64,000 bases of DNA from DUQX01 sp050948825 (GCA_050948825.1 JBMNEO010000007.1:1-64000); one strand, 5' to 3'; positions 17,396 through 26,562 are shown, counted from the stretch's first letter. The notes: a model not told the origin generated them from the sequence alone. Numbers and translations are program-made.

Positions 17396-18582
17396 TTGAG
17401 TTCCTTGTTACTTAAAAATATCGGTTGTTTGATAACCGGGAAACATGACCAGCCTTACAGTAAGGGAAATACGCTCTCCTGGCAGAAAGACGGTGTTATA
17501 TCGGCTGTTGGAAACATTACATTAGTGCCGAGGATCAGCCCGAGGATCAGCCGGATGTTATTATCGATGCCCAGGGTGCAACGGTTGTCCCCGGTCTTAT
17601 CGATTCACATGTTCATCCGGTTCTTGGCGATTACACACCCCGCCAGAAAATGCTTGACTTTATCAACAGCTCCCTCCATGGCGGGGTGACGACGATGATT
17701 TCAGCCGGGGAGGCTCATGTCCCAGGCAGGCCCAAAGACCCTGCAGGAGCCAAAGCGCTGGCCATACTCTGCCATAAATCCTCCAGCAACCTGCGTCCTG
17801 GAGGTGTCAAGCTGCACGGGGGCGCCTTAATCCTGGAAAAAGGACTTCAGGAAGAAGATTTTGCCGAAATGGCGGCGGAGGGTGTATGGCTGGTGGGAGA
17901 AATAGGATTGGGGAGCGTTAAGGATCCCGAAGAAGCTGCACAAATGGTGTACTGGGCACACAAGCACGGCATGAAAGTTATGATGCATACCGGTGGCACC
18001 TCTATCCCTGGCAGCTCTGTCGTAACTGCAAAAGATGTGATTAAAGTTCAACCGGATGTTGCTTCCCATATAAACGGCGGTCCTACGGCTCCTCCGCTTG
18101 AAGAAATAGAAAGGCTGGTAAACGATACGCAGATAACCCTGGAGATAGTTCACTGTGGTAATCCCAAAGCAGCAGATTTTGCGGCACGTTTGCTTCACGA
18201 GAAGGAAGAACTGCACCGTTTAATTATCGGCAACGATGCTCCCTCGGGAACGGGAGTGATTCCTTTAGGGATTTTAAGAGTTATTGCCCAATTGGCTTCG
18301 GTTTCTGGGATTCCCGCTGCACAGGCTATTTGTTCGGCTACCGGCAATACAGCTAAACATTACGCGTTAAATACCGGTTTGATTGAACAGGGGTATGAGG
18401 CGGATCTGGTAGTGATGGATGCACCTATGGGGTCGGCAGGGGAAAACGCGCTTGAGGCTTTGGAAGCAGGGGATCTTCCAGGTGTTGCCCTGGTCATAGT
18501 GGATGGGAAAATTCTTGTTAACACTAGCAGAAACACTCCTCCACCAAAGCGTAAACCATTAATCAAGGAGTCGAGGAAATGA
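17396..18582 (+). pseudogene. ena: Enamidase (Ena), one frameshift near the N-terminus
   Basis: Amidohydrolase that opens 1,4,5,6-tetrahydro-6-oxonicotinate to 2-formylglutarate and ammonia. The downstream part closely resembles E. barkeri enamidase: LHGGVTTMISAG, KVMMHTGGTSIPGSS, ASHINGGPTAP and IGNDAPSGTG. Metal ligands are all present (SHVHP, the Glu in GEIGLG, two His, one Asp). The frame breaks near 17512-17514, where GGAAAC should read GGAAAAC (one missing A). Restored length is about 395 aa. A perfect 12-base tandem duplication (17529-17552) adds four residues. Starts at TTG 17396 after GGGGGT. It may be a recent null allele or a homopolymer read error; all other parts are conserved. 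Confidence 0.88.
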
Positions 18583-20091
18583 TCCAAATAATCCAGGAAG
18601 CCTGCCGCGCGTGCGGTATATGCGAGCGAGAATGCCCGCTGGGGGCAATTAGTTTGGAAAACGGAAAGGTTGTGATTTCCGGGGCCTGTTCCTCCTGCGG
18701 TACATGCAGCAAGGTCTGCCCGCATGAAGCGATTATCGTTTTTAAGGAAAAGGAACCGAACACTGTGCAGTGTTATTCCTGCCCGGTCCAATGCCTGATA
18801 CGGGAAGGATACTGTGGCGCCTGCATGAGATATGTTAATAAAGGGGGCGCTCTTCTCAGAAACCGTCCCACTGGTTGAAAAGCCTCTGGGTGATTATCGT
18901 AATCCGCAATACAGGCCTCTTATTACCGGGGTAGGCGCAGGCACCAACTATCCTGACAGCAAACCGGCGCCGCATATTGTCAGCCGAAACCTCGACGGAA
19001 TAGAGCTGGTAACAGTTGTTACTGAAGCTCCTTTAAGCTACAGCGGAGCAAAGGTAAAGATCGATACTAATTTCTATATAGGTGAAGAAGGCGCCGGGGT
19101 TCGGCGTAACGGGCAGCTCGTTGGCAGGGTAACCACCGAGGAGTATGGAGCCAAAATGCTGGCTTTGGGAGGAGTCAATCTTTTAAGCGGTAAAACAGGC
19201 TTTACGGTAGCAAAAACGATTGTGGATATTGCCAACAAAGAAAAGGTGGAACTGAAGGTAGAAAAAGGGAGCGTTCTGGAAATACAGGTCGGAGAAAAGC
19301 CGGTCATCAACGGTAAACAGGATACCAGAATGCGTATAGGCTGTGGAAGCGCTACCATCGGACTCTTTGCCCGCAGGCTCAAGGATATAGTTGATGAAGC
19401 TATTATCCTCGATCACCATATTACCGGCCTTCTTTCGGAACACCCTGCTGGAGCGGTGCTGGGGATGAAATACAGCGGCATTATTCCTGTCGGACGAAAG
19501 AGCACGGTGGGAAGATATTTTGGCCAGGCAGGTAGCGGTTGGGGAGATACGAAAGTGATGGATCCCCGGGAAGCGATATCAAAAATAGATATGAGCATTT
19601 GCAGCCCCGGAATGCGTATTCTTGTGACAGAGACGACCGGCCGCAGTGCTGCACTGCTGGAGGTTACTTCCTCCGGTTCTCTGATGGAGATCCCGTTGAC
19701 AGCGGAGGTTATAGATTTTATGCATACATTGGCTGAGAGCTGTGAGGAATCCCGTGTTTCAGCTGTTTATACAGGGGGATCCGGAGGGAGCGCCCGTGCA
19801 GGGGTAACTGATTATCCCCTGCGTCTGACCAGGGGAGTCCATACCGGTGAGATTATTCTCACCGTGGGAGGCGCTCCGGTTTTTGTCTTGCCGGGCGGAG
19901 GAATAAATTTTCTCGTCGATGTGGAAAAAGTAATCCCCAGAGCGTTTGCCTGGGTGCCCACTCCTGCAACTGTTGCACCTCTGGAATATACTATGACCCG
20001 TAACATATACGAGAAAATAGGCGGGCGAACCGATTATATCACCACCGTGGAAGAGGCACTTCAACGCTGCAGGGGAGGTGCACCCGATTAA
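18579..20091 (+). pseudogene. hnr: 6-hydroxynicotinate reductase (Hnr), one frameshift
   Basis: Iron-sulfur flavoprotein reducing 6-hydroxynicotinate to 1,4,5,6-tetrahydro-6-oxonicotinate. The N-terminus has two ferredoxin clusters (CRACGICERECP, CSSCGTCSKVCP) and a third Cys cluster (CYSCPVQC ... CGAC). This matches the two [4Fe-4S], one [2Fe-2S] and covalent flavin reported for E. barkeri Hnr. The C-terminal part contains GVGAGTNYPDS, LSGKTGFTVAKT and VYTGGSGGSARAG. An extra A at about 18870 shifts the frame; without it the protein is about 503 aa with no gap. ATG 18579 overlaps the ena stop. The TGA at 18876 is not read as selenocysteine because homology resumes in the other frame. Confidence 0.85.
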
Positions 20092-20965
20092 AATTGAGCC
20101 TGTTTGTCCAGGTCAAGTTTTATTAGAATACGGGCCTATTTGTATGGTTATCGGCGGATGGCGGCGGGGAAAGCCCATGTCAATTGAATTGGAAGCGGCG
20201 GCGGCAGCAGCAGGTCAAAACCTTGAGGAGCTTTCCCATGTATTGGGCCAGGCACGGGTTCCCGTTTCAAGGGAAAATGTAGGAAATAATTATGTTTGTT
20301 TGCCGAAGCCCCGGGTTTTAAGTTATATGTCTGAAGCTGTGCTATCTACGGGCGATCTATCTCTTACGCCCATGGCTGCGGTTGCCGGATCTATAGCCGA
20401 CCTGACGGTGGAGGTCCTTATAGGGCAAGGAGCAACCAAGGCTTTTGCCAATAATGGGGGCGATATAGCGGTAAAAATGATTGAAGATGAAAAAACAGAA
20501 ATTGGAATTATATCCTCTTTAGCTACGGGCAGGGTATCCCATAGTCTTACTATAACGGGTCGTGATCATATCGGGGGAATTGCAACCAGTGGCCTGGGCG
20601 GGCGCGGTCTGAGCAAGGGTATAGCCGATGCTGTGGTCGTCCTGGCTGAAAATGCCAGGCTTGCAGATGCCTGCGCTACCGTTATTGCCAACGAAACATA
20701 TGTTGATACTCCGGAAGTACTGCAGGTTAAGGCGGAAATTTTAGATCCGCAAACTGACATTGCAGAGCAAATGGTCACGAAAGAAGTCTATAATTTGCCC
20801 TCTGTGGTAATAAAAAAAGCTTTAAAAAAAGGGAAAGAAAGTGCCATGGGAATGATAAGGAAAGGAATAATTCAAGGAGCCTATATTTTTGTTCAGGGAC
20901 AAATGGCAACGGTTCCGGAGTTTTTTCAAACAAAAGCAAGGCACTTAAAGCTGGTTCATGATTAG
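20078..20965 (+). CDS. UPF0280/ApbE-like protein, candidate flavin transferase
   Basis: Belongs to the UPF0280 family, related to ApbE FAD:protein FMN transferases. Seen: LTPMAAVAGSIADLTVEVLI and AFANNGGDIAVKM, the ApbE-type nucleotide and metal segments, plus GGIATSGLGGR. 295 aa. GTG 20078 lies within the end of hnr, so the two are probably co-translated. Since E. barkeri Hnr carries covalently bound flavin, the simplest inference is that this protein attaches it. No experimental function is known to me for the family. Confidence 0.75.
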   Translation: MHPIKIEPVCPGQVLLEYGPICMVIGGWRRGKPMSIELEAAAAAAGQNLEELSHVLGQARVPVSRENVGNNYVCLPKPRVLSYMSEAVLSTGDLSLTPMAAVAGSIADLTVEVLIGQGATKAFANNGGDIAVKMIEDEKTEIGIISSLATGRVSHSLTITGRDHIGGIATSGLGGRGLSKGIADAVVVLAENARLADACATVIANETYVDTPEVLQVKAEILDPQTDIAEQMVTKEVYNLPSVVIKKALKKGKESAMGMIRKGIIQGAYIFVQGQMATVPEFFQTKARHLKLVHD

Positions 20966-21001
20966 CGGTTCAAAATTAATGGTTTTTGGGGAGGAGATAA
21001 T

Positions 21002-21592
21002 TTGACCAATACACCTGAAGTTCGAAAAATGTATACTTTTCTGGAAGAAATTCATGCCGACGGAATAAAAAAATTAGCGAAGCCGGTGCGTAAAGCAGCG
21101 GCGGCAGCAGTTTTTAAAAACCCCTTTGCCGGCAAGTATGTTGAAGATCTTTCTCTTCTTTACGACTGGAGTACAGAGTTGGGGGAAATTTTAACGAAAA
21201 AAGCTGTAACGGCGCTGGGCATTAATGCCGGGGAAGTTGAGAGTTATGGCAAGGCTGCCCTTGTAGGCGAGAGAGGAGAACTGGAACATTGTGCGGCTAT
21301 TCTTCACCCAAAACTGGGAAAGCCATTAAGGGAAAATGTAGGAGGTGGAAAAGCCATTATTCCTTCAGCCAAAAAACTGGGTTTTCCGGGAGCGGCAATA
21401 GATGTACCGCTACATTTTAAGAATGCTGCTTTTGTGCGTACGCATTTTGATGCCATGGAAGTACGCTTACCCGATGCTCCGCGTGCCGATGAGCTTGTGC
21501 TTATTATCGCAATAACGGATTCCGGCCGTCCATTTGCGCGGATTGGCGGTTTAACAATTGATGAAGTAAAAGGTGAAGACGGCTTGAGGTAA
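21002..21592 (+). CDS. DUF1185/AA_synth family protein, function unknown
   Basis: A 196-aa protein of the family named amino-acid synthesis (PF06684/DUF1185), whose true function is not established. Seen: KAALVGERGELEHCAAILHP, GGGKAIIPSAKKLGFPG and ADELVLIIAITDSGRP. TTG 21002 follows GGGGAGGAG. It lies 36 bases after the ApbE-like gene in the nicotinate operon, so it may act on a ring-opened or lactam intermediate; this is context only. Confidence 0.75.
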   Translation: MTNTPEVRKMYTFLEEIHADGIKKLAKPVRKAAAAAVFKNPFAGKYVEDLSLLYDWSTELGEILTKKAVTALGINAGEVESYGKAALVGERGELEHCAAILHPKLGKPLRENVGGGKAIIPSAKKLGFPGAAIDVPLHFKNAAFVRTHFDAMEVRLPDAPRADELVLIIAITDSGRPFARIGGLTIDEVKGEDGLR

Positions 21593-21644
21593 AGTGCTTA
21601 AAATATAAAATGTATTACAGGGCTATTCAGAAAGGAGAATAAGA

Positions 21645-23129
21645 ATGGCTTTACTTCCAGAGGTTAAAAAACACTATGGAAAACAAAAACTATTGATTAA
21701 CGGTGAATGGGTTGAATCAAAATCCAATATTATAAATGGAAATACAAACCCGGCCACCGGAGAGATAATTTCCGAGTATCCCACGGCTACTCAGGAGGAA
21801 GCCCGTGCCGCAGTTGAAGCCGCTCATGAAGCCTTCAAATCATGGAGGGACTATCCCATGAGGGACAGGGCGCGCCTTCTTTTTGATATGAGGGCAAAGT
21901 TTGAGGAACACTTTAATGAACTCTGCAGAGTGCTTACCCAGGACCATGGCAGGACTATAGGTGAAGCCGAAGGGTCTGTACGCCGGGTAATTGAGAATAT
22001 TGAATCTGCCTGTTCTGCCCTTTACGGTCTTGCACGGCAAAACGAACATATGGAACAGGTGGCCAGGGGCATCGACCAGTATCTTACCTGGGAGCCGCTG
22101 GGTCCCTTTCTCATCATTACTCCCGGAAATATTCCTATGCATGCCTGGTCTTCCTTTGTCCCTTATGCGCTTGCTGCAGGATGCACTGTTGTGATAAGCC
22201 CCAGCCGGCAGGCTCCTGTAGCTGCGGAGTACGTCTCCAGAATAGCTCAGGAAACTGGATTTCCCCCTGGTGTTATTAACCTCGTTCATGGAGGCCGCAA
22301 TATTAACGAGCAAATACTGCGTCAACCGGAAGTAAAGGGTGTTGGTTTTATTGGTTCCAATAAAGCCGGCTGGAAGCTTTTCAAGCTTTGCGGGGAGCTG
22401 GGAAAGACTTCTTCCATTAATGGTAACGGTAAAAACCACGTTGTAATTATGCCCGATGCCAATCTGGATCAGGCATGTCAATGGCTGCTTCGCGCTTGCT
22501 TTGGTATGACCGGGCAGCGCTGTCTCGGTGTAGACAATGTCGTTGTTATTGGAGACATATACGAAGAGGTGAAAGCAAAATTTAAAGAAGCTGCGGCAAC
22601 AATGAAGCTTGGCTACGGGCTAGACGAAGAAGCCGAACTGGGACCGTTTACCACTTTAGCGGGAAAAGGAAAGGTTGTAAAATGGATTGAAGATTCACTT
22701 GCGGAAGGCGCAAAGATAGTCTTAGACGGCAGAGTCGCAAAAGTATCGAATTATCCCAACGGTTACTTCCTGGGGCCTACAATTCTCGAAGATGTAGATG
22801 TAGATATGACCATGGCTAAAGAAGAAGCGTTTGGTCCGGTAGCGGCCTTAATCAGGGGTAACAGTCTTGAACAGGCCATCGAATGGATCAACACCAAGAC
22901 GAATCTCGGGCATTCCGCATGCATTATGACTGGCAGCGGTAAAAACGCACGACAGTTTATACGCGAGGTTAACGTGGGTAATGTAGGGGTAAATGTTGGT
23001 GTGGCACAGCCTTATGCCTTTTTCCCACTGTGTTCGAGGAGGGAGTCGTTTGTGGGAACTGCAAAGTCGAGGATGGCTTCAATGAGGTTGTTCATGGATG
23101 AGAAAACGGTCTGCATGCGGTGGGAATAG
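21645..23129 (+). CDS. CoA-acylating aldehyde dehydrogenase, MMSDH-like
   Basis: NAD-dependent aldehyde dehydrogenase of 494 aa. Seen: catalytic Cys in GMTGQRCLG. The segment that carries the general-base Glu in hydrolytic enzymes reads SINGNGKNHVVIMPDAN, with Asn instead. The C-terminus has RRESFVGTAKS ... MDEKTV. These are features of methylmalonate-semialdehyde dehydrogenase, which makes an acyl-CoA and releases CO2. 2-Formylglutarate, the Ena product, is a substituted malonate semialdehyde, so the same chemistry would give glutaryl-CoA. That reaction is inference. ATG 21645 follows AAAGGAGAA. It lies in the operon after DUF1185 and before the transporter. Confidence 0.85.
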   Translation: MALLPEVKKHYGKQKLLINGEWVESKSNIINGNTNPATGEIISEYPTATQEEARAAVEAAHEAFKSWRDYPMRDRARLLFDMRAKFEEHFNELCRVLTQDHGRTIGEAEGSVRRVIENIESACSALYGLARQNEHMEQVARGIDQYLTWEPLGPFLIITPGNIPMHAWSSFVPYALAAGCTVVISPSRQAPVAAEYVSRIAQETGFPPGVINLVHGGRNINEQILRQPEVKGVGFIGSNKAGWKLFKLCGELGKTSSINGNGKNHVVIMPDANLDQACQWLLRACFGMTGQRCLGVDNVVVIGDIYEEVKAKFKEAAATMKLGYGLDEEAELGPFTTLAGKGKVVKWIEDSLAEGAKIVLDGRVAKVSNYPNGYFLGPTILEDVDVDMTMAKEEAFGPVAALIRGNSLEQAIEWINTKTNLGHSACIMTGSGKNARQFIREVNVGNVGVNVGVAQPYAFFPLCSRRESFVGTAKSRMASMRLFMDEKTVCMRWE

Positions 23130-23233
23130 TATCTTACGAAAAGTAGAAGCGGGAAAGAGGTGAATTTAAAAAGATGCAGTAGAGTGCCTTACCTATTATT
23201 GAAATTACAATTTTGTTTAAGAGGAGGGTTTTT

Positions 23234-24379
23234 ATGAATAAGAAAGGGATAGTAATAGTAGGCAGCGTTTTGTTTTTGATGCTGTTGTTGATTGCAGGAG
23301 GTTGTACGACCTCGCCGCCTGCAAAAACACCTCCAGCAGACACGCCGCAGGCTGAAACACAGATCGGGGAGCCGGCCGCAGAGCAGGAAGTATTTAGTAT
23401 TAAATTTAGCACCTGGCACCCGCCCGCCGGTGAAGAGTGCCAGAATGTTTGGACACCGATGCTGGAGGAGTTGGAAAAAAGAAGTAACGGGCGTATAACA
23501 TATACAACGTATTACGGTGCAGCCCTTGGCGCTCCGGCGGAACATTACGATATCATACTGGACGGGCTTTCTGATATGGGTTATTTTACAGCCACCTGGA
23601 CACCTGATCGTTTTCCGCTTAGCGATGTCCTTTCCATGCCGGCCAAGGTATTAGGTAAGGATGTTGCCGTCGAGGTCGGCAATGAGATGCATGAGCGTAT
23701 GCTTAGCCCCGAGTTTTCAGATGTGAAAGTTCTTTCATTAAATGGATGTGTATCATCTTTTATCTGGACCAGGCAACAGGTACACTCTTTGGAGGATCTA
23801 AAAGGTTTAAAGATTAGATCTCCGGGCGGACTGCAAACTTATATGATTCAATCATTAGGAGCGGAGCCTGTATTTATGCCCTTGGGGGATGTATATCTGT
23901 CTATGGAGACGGGTGTTATTGACGGAATTGTTACCTGTCCGATGCTTTATAAGGCATATAAACTTCAGGAGCTGGGGAAACATGCGGTAGTGGCCACTTT
24001 CGGTTGTGTTTCTGAAGGCGTGGTCATGAATAAGGCCCTCTGGGATAAAATGCCCGCCGATCTTCAGGCTATTGTGGAAGAGGTAACCCGCAATCCTTTC
24101 CAGCTTACCGGGGGTCTGACTGAAGAAGTTATTCAAGCCTGCAACGACTCTCTTGCTGCAGAAGGTGTGGAATTTTATGAGCTGCCTGCGGAAGAAGCAG
24201 CACGCTGGTATTCCCTCTTTAGTGAAGAGGTTGTCAAGGACTGGGTAAATAATATGGAGCAGAAGGGTCTTCCTGGTAAGGAGGCAATTTTAAACTACAA
24301 GGCGGTGCTCGATAAGAACGGCGTTGAATTTCCATCATTCCCGTCAGAGTGGGAAGAAGAGGTGGAACAGTACAGGTAA
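23234..24379 (+). CDS. TRAP transporter solute-binding lipoprotein (DctP type)
   Basis: Extracellular binding protein of a tripartite ATP-independent periplasmic (TRAP) importer. Seen: an N-terminal membrane segment and lipobox ending IAGGC, then a Pro/Thr linker, so a lipoprotein on the outer membrane face. FSTWHPPAGEECQNVW starts the binding domain, and the conserved LEDLKGLKIRSPGG and MPLGDVYLSMETGVIDG follow. ATG 23234 behind GAGGAGGG gives 381 aa. Its position after the nicotinate genes suggests it binds nicotinate or a related acid; the ligand is not shown. Confidence 0.88.
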   Translation: MNKKGIVIVGSVLFLMLLLIAGGCTTSPPAKTPPADTPQAETQIGEPAAEQEVFSIKFSTWHPPAGEECQNVWTPMLEELEKRSNGRITYTTYYGAALGAPAEHYDIILDGLSDMGYFTATWTPDRFPLSDVLSMPAKVLGKDVAVEVGNEMHERMLSPEFSDVKVLSLNGCVSSFIWTRQQVHSLEDLKGLKIRSPGGLQTYMIQSLGAEPVFMPLGDVYLSMETGVIDGIVTCPMLYKAYKLQELGKHAVVATFGCVSEGVVMNKALWDKMPADLQAIVEEVTRNPFQLTGGLTEEVIQACNDSLAAEGVEFYELPAEEAARWYSLFSEEVVKDWVNNMEQKGLPGKEAILNYKAVLDKNGVEFPSFPSEWEEEVEQYR

Positions 24380-24470
24380 TTAAGAGCAGAAAAAATTACC
24401 TTGAAATTAAAAAAATTACTGAAAAAAACAGGAGTATAGTATATAATTATTTTTGTATTATTTCGTAAAT

Positions 24471-24578
24471 AGGGTTTACTGAGCAATTTAAGAAGATATA
24501 AATATTACTCACGAATAATATTTCTTTTTTGAAATCTGGTTTAAAAAGCGGGATTGTCACGTTTGTTCAGTAAACCCT
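24471..24578. mobile_element. 108-base element with 16-base terminal inverted repeats (MITE-like)
   Basis: The ends AGGGTTTACTGAGCAA (24471-24486) and, on the other strand, AGGGTTTACTGAACAA (24563-24578) match at 15 of 16 positions. The inner sequence is AT-rich with no reading frame. The ends look like insertion-sequence termini, so this is probably a non-autonomous remnant between dctP and dctQ. No clear target duplication is visible. Nothing else is seen in 24380-24681 except the dctQ ribosome site. Confidence 0.6.
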
Positions 24579-24681
24579 CAATATTTTAGCAGCAAAAGGA
24601 TCCCTTGTTGTGTGCTTGTAGTATAAAAAGTAGCGGAATTGTGGCGATAAATGAGGCGATAAATGAAAGGAGAAAAAGTAA

Positions 24682-25176
24682 ATGGAGTGGCTGGCTAGTG
24701 CTCAAAAAAAGGTCCAGCGTTTAACTTACTATGTGTCCGGTGTAAGCATGTTTATACTAATCCCCATGATGTTGCTCTCTACGTTCGATGTAATCTCACG
24801 TACTATATTTAACAAACCCGTCCCTGGCGTAGTGGAGACATCTTCTTTCATGCTCGTTGTTGTAATAGTGTTAGGGTTGGCTTACACTCAGCAAGTAAAA
24901 GGACACCCGAATGTAACCCTTGTTGTTTCAAGACTGCCCCTGCGAATTTCCCTGTTCGTGGAAATGATTATTAATTTACTTTGTTTAAGTATTGTTAGTA
25001 TCGTGGTATGGCAGGGGTGGGCAGTGGCAATGGGGGATATAGGTAGAATTGTATCAGACGTGCTGAGAATTCCCCAGCTTCCATTCAGGTTGCTTGTCCC
25101 TATAGGGGGGGCGCTTCTTTTTCTCGAATTTCTCCTTGATCTCTTAACTTCTGCAGTAAAGTTTTTTAAAAGGTAA
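24682..25176 (+). CDS. TRAP transporter small membrane subunit (DctQ type)
   Basis: Small integral membrane component of the TRAP importer, 164 aa with four predicted membrane segments. Seen: the family-typical second segment FDVISRTIFNKPVPGVVE between helices 1 and 2, and VLRIPQLPFRLLVPIGGA. ATG 24682 follows GAAAGGAGAAAAAG. It is separated from dctP by about 300 bases holding the inverted-repeat element, so it may have its own transcription or depend on read-through. Confidence 0.88.
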   Translation: MEWLASAQKKVQRLTYYVSGVSMFILIPMMLLSTFDVISRTIFNKPVPGVVETSSFMLVVVIVLGLAYTQQVKGHPNVTLVVSRLPLRISLFVEMIINLLCLSIVSIVVWQGWAVAMGDIGRIVSDVLRIPQLPFRLLVPIGGALLFLEFLLDLLTSAVKFFKR

Positions 25177-25227
25177 GTCGTCTTGCCGGAATGCTCGGTT
25201 TTTCAAGTAAAGAAGGGAGGAAAAATC

Positions 25228-26541
25228 TTGGATCCTGTTACTACTGGTATCATCGGTACTGTAGGAGTATTTCTACTTTTGTTATTAGGTATGCCTATAG
25301 CCCTTGCCCTCATGCTTACAGGTTTCTTAGGAATCTGGTATTTAACTTCTTCCAACGCTGCTTTGCCGGTAGTCGCCCGAACAGTCTATGAGGTGTCCAG
25401 TAACTATTCATATATGGTGATTCCGCTTTTTCTGGTTATGGGGAGTTTTGCCAGTATAAGCGGCTCAATAGAGGACCTCTATAAAACATTTGATAAATGG
25501 TTGCGGAGGCTTCCCGGGGGGCTGGCGGCAGCGACCATTGCTGCCTGTGCCGGATTTTCCGCCGTTTCCGGGTCTTCAGTGGCAACAGCAGCCGCGATGG
25601 GTGGTATTGCCTATCCGGAAATGAGAAAATATAATTATTCCGCAAAATTAGCGACGGGAACTATCGCCGGGGGCGGGACCCTGGGCTTTCTTATTCCTCC
25701 GAGTATTGGCTTTGTAGTGTTCGGAATGCTTACCGAGCAGTCTGTCGGGAAATTGCTTATTGCCGGTATCCTTCCTGGAGGTATTCTGGCGGCAATCTTT
25801 ATTTTGTTTGTAGTGCTTATGGTTAAGCGAAATCCCAGCCTGGCTCCAGCAAATCCCGAACCGGTCAGCTGGAGAGAGAAGTTTCTATCACTTAAAAACG
25901 TATGGGAGATATTATTGGCTTTTCTGGTGGTCATGGGAGGGATATATTTAGGTTGGTTTACTCCCGCCGAGGCCGGAGCTGCGGGAGCGACCCTGCTTTT
26001 CTTCATTGCCTTCTTGAAAAAAAAGCTAACATTTAAAAATCTTTTCGCTGCTTTGCAGGAGGCTGTTCGGGTTTCGGCGATGGTTCTTTTTCTTATTGCT
26101 GGAGCTACAGTTTACACTTATTTTCTGGGTCTTTCCACAATACCGGTGAAGCTAGTAGGGTGGGTATCCGGGCTGGCAGTTTCCCCGTACCTAATACTAA
26201 CGGCAATTCTTCTTGTTTATTTGTTTTTAGGTTGCATAATAGACGCGGTGTCAATGATGATTTTGACACTTCCGGTAGTCTTTCCTCTGATCCTGCAATT
26301 AGGCTTTAACCCTATTGCTTTCGGAGTATTATGCGTACTGATGATGGATGCAGGATTAATTACACCGCCGATGGGTTTAAACCTGTTCACTATTGCCGGA
26401 ACGGCTAAGGATGTTTCGATGGAAGATATTTACCTGGGAGCCTTGCCTTTTGTTATACCAATATTAATAATGGTTGCAATTGTTGTTGTATACCCCGAAA
26501 TTGCCCTCTTTCTCCCCAGGATGATGTTGGGGGGAAGGTAA
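25228..26541 (+). CDS. TRAP transporter large permease (DctM type)
   Basis: Large permease subunit that couples sodium flow to solute uptake, about 437 aa with roughly a dozen membrane segments. Seen: LLLLGMPIALALMLTGFLG, SGSSVATAAAMGGIAYPEM, GGGTLGFLIPPSIGFV and LITPPMGLNLFTIAG, all conserved DctM motifs. TTG 25228 follows GGGAGG and is chosen over an upstream frame start at 25183. It ends the nicotinate/transporter block; the next gene is convergent. Confidence 0.9.
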   Translation: MDPVTTGIIGTVGVFLLLLLGMPIALALMLTGFLGIWYLTSSNAALPVVARTVYEVSSNYSYMVIPLFLVMGSFASISGSIEDLYKTFDKWLRRLPGGLAAATIAACAGFSAVSGSSVATAAAMGGIAYPEMRKYNYSAKLATGTIAGGGTLGFLIPPSIGFVVFGMLTEQSVGKLLIAGILPGGILAAIFILFVVLMVKRNPSLAPANPEPVSWREKFLSLKNVWEILLAFLVVMGGIYLGWFTPAEAGAAGATLLFFIAFLKKKLTFKNLFAALQEAVRVSAMVLFLIAGATVYTYFLGLSTIPVKLVGWVSGLAVSPYLILTAILLVYLFLGCIIDAVSMMILTLPVVFPLILQLGFNPIAFGVLCVLMMDAGLITPPMGLNLFTIAGTAKDVSMEDIYLGALPFVIPILIMVAIVVVYPEIALFLPRMMLGGR

Positions 26542-26562
26542 TGCTATAAGCTTAATAATCTT

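Noticed and set aside
18876..18878. In-frame TGA in hnr as a selenocysteine codon
   Set aside because: Homology resumes only in the shifted frame, so a one-base insertion explains the stop better than recoding.
21840..22481. 213-aa open frame on the minus strand
   Set aside because: Antisense to the aldehyde dehydrogenase gene; no ribosome site and no protein features.
24471..24578. Inverted repeat as a transcription terminator
   Set aside because: The arms are 76 bases apart with no T-run and look like transposon ends.
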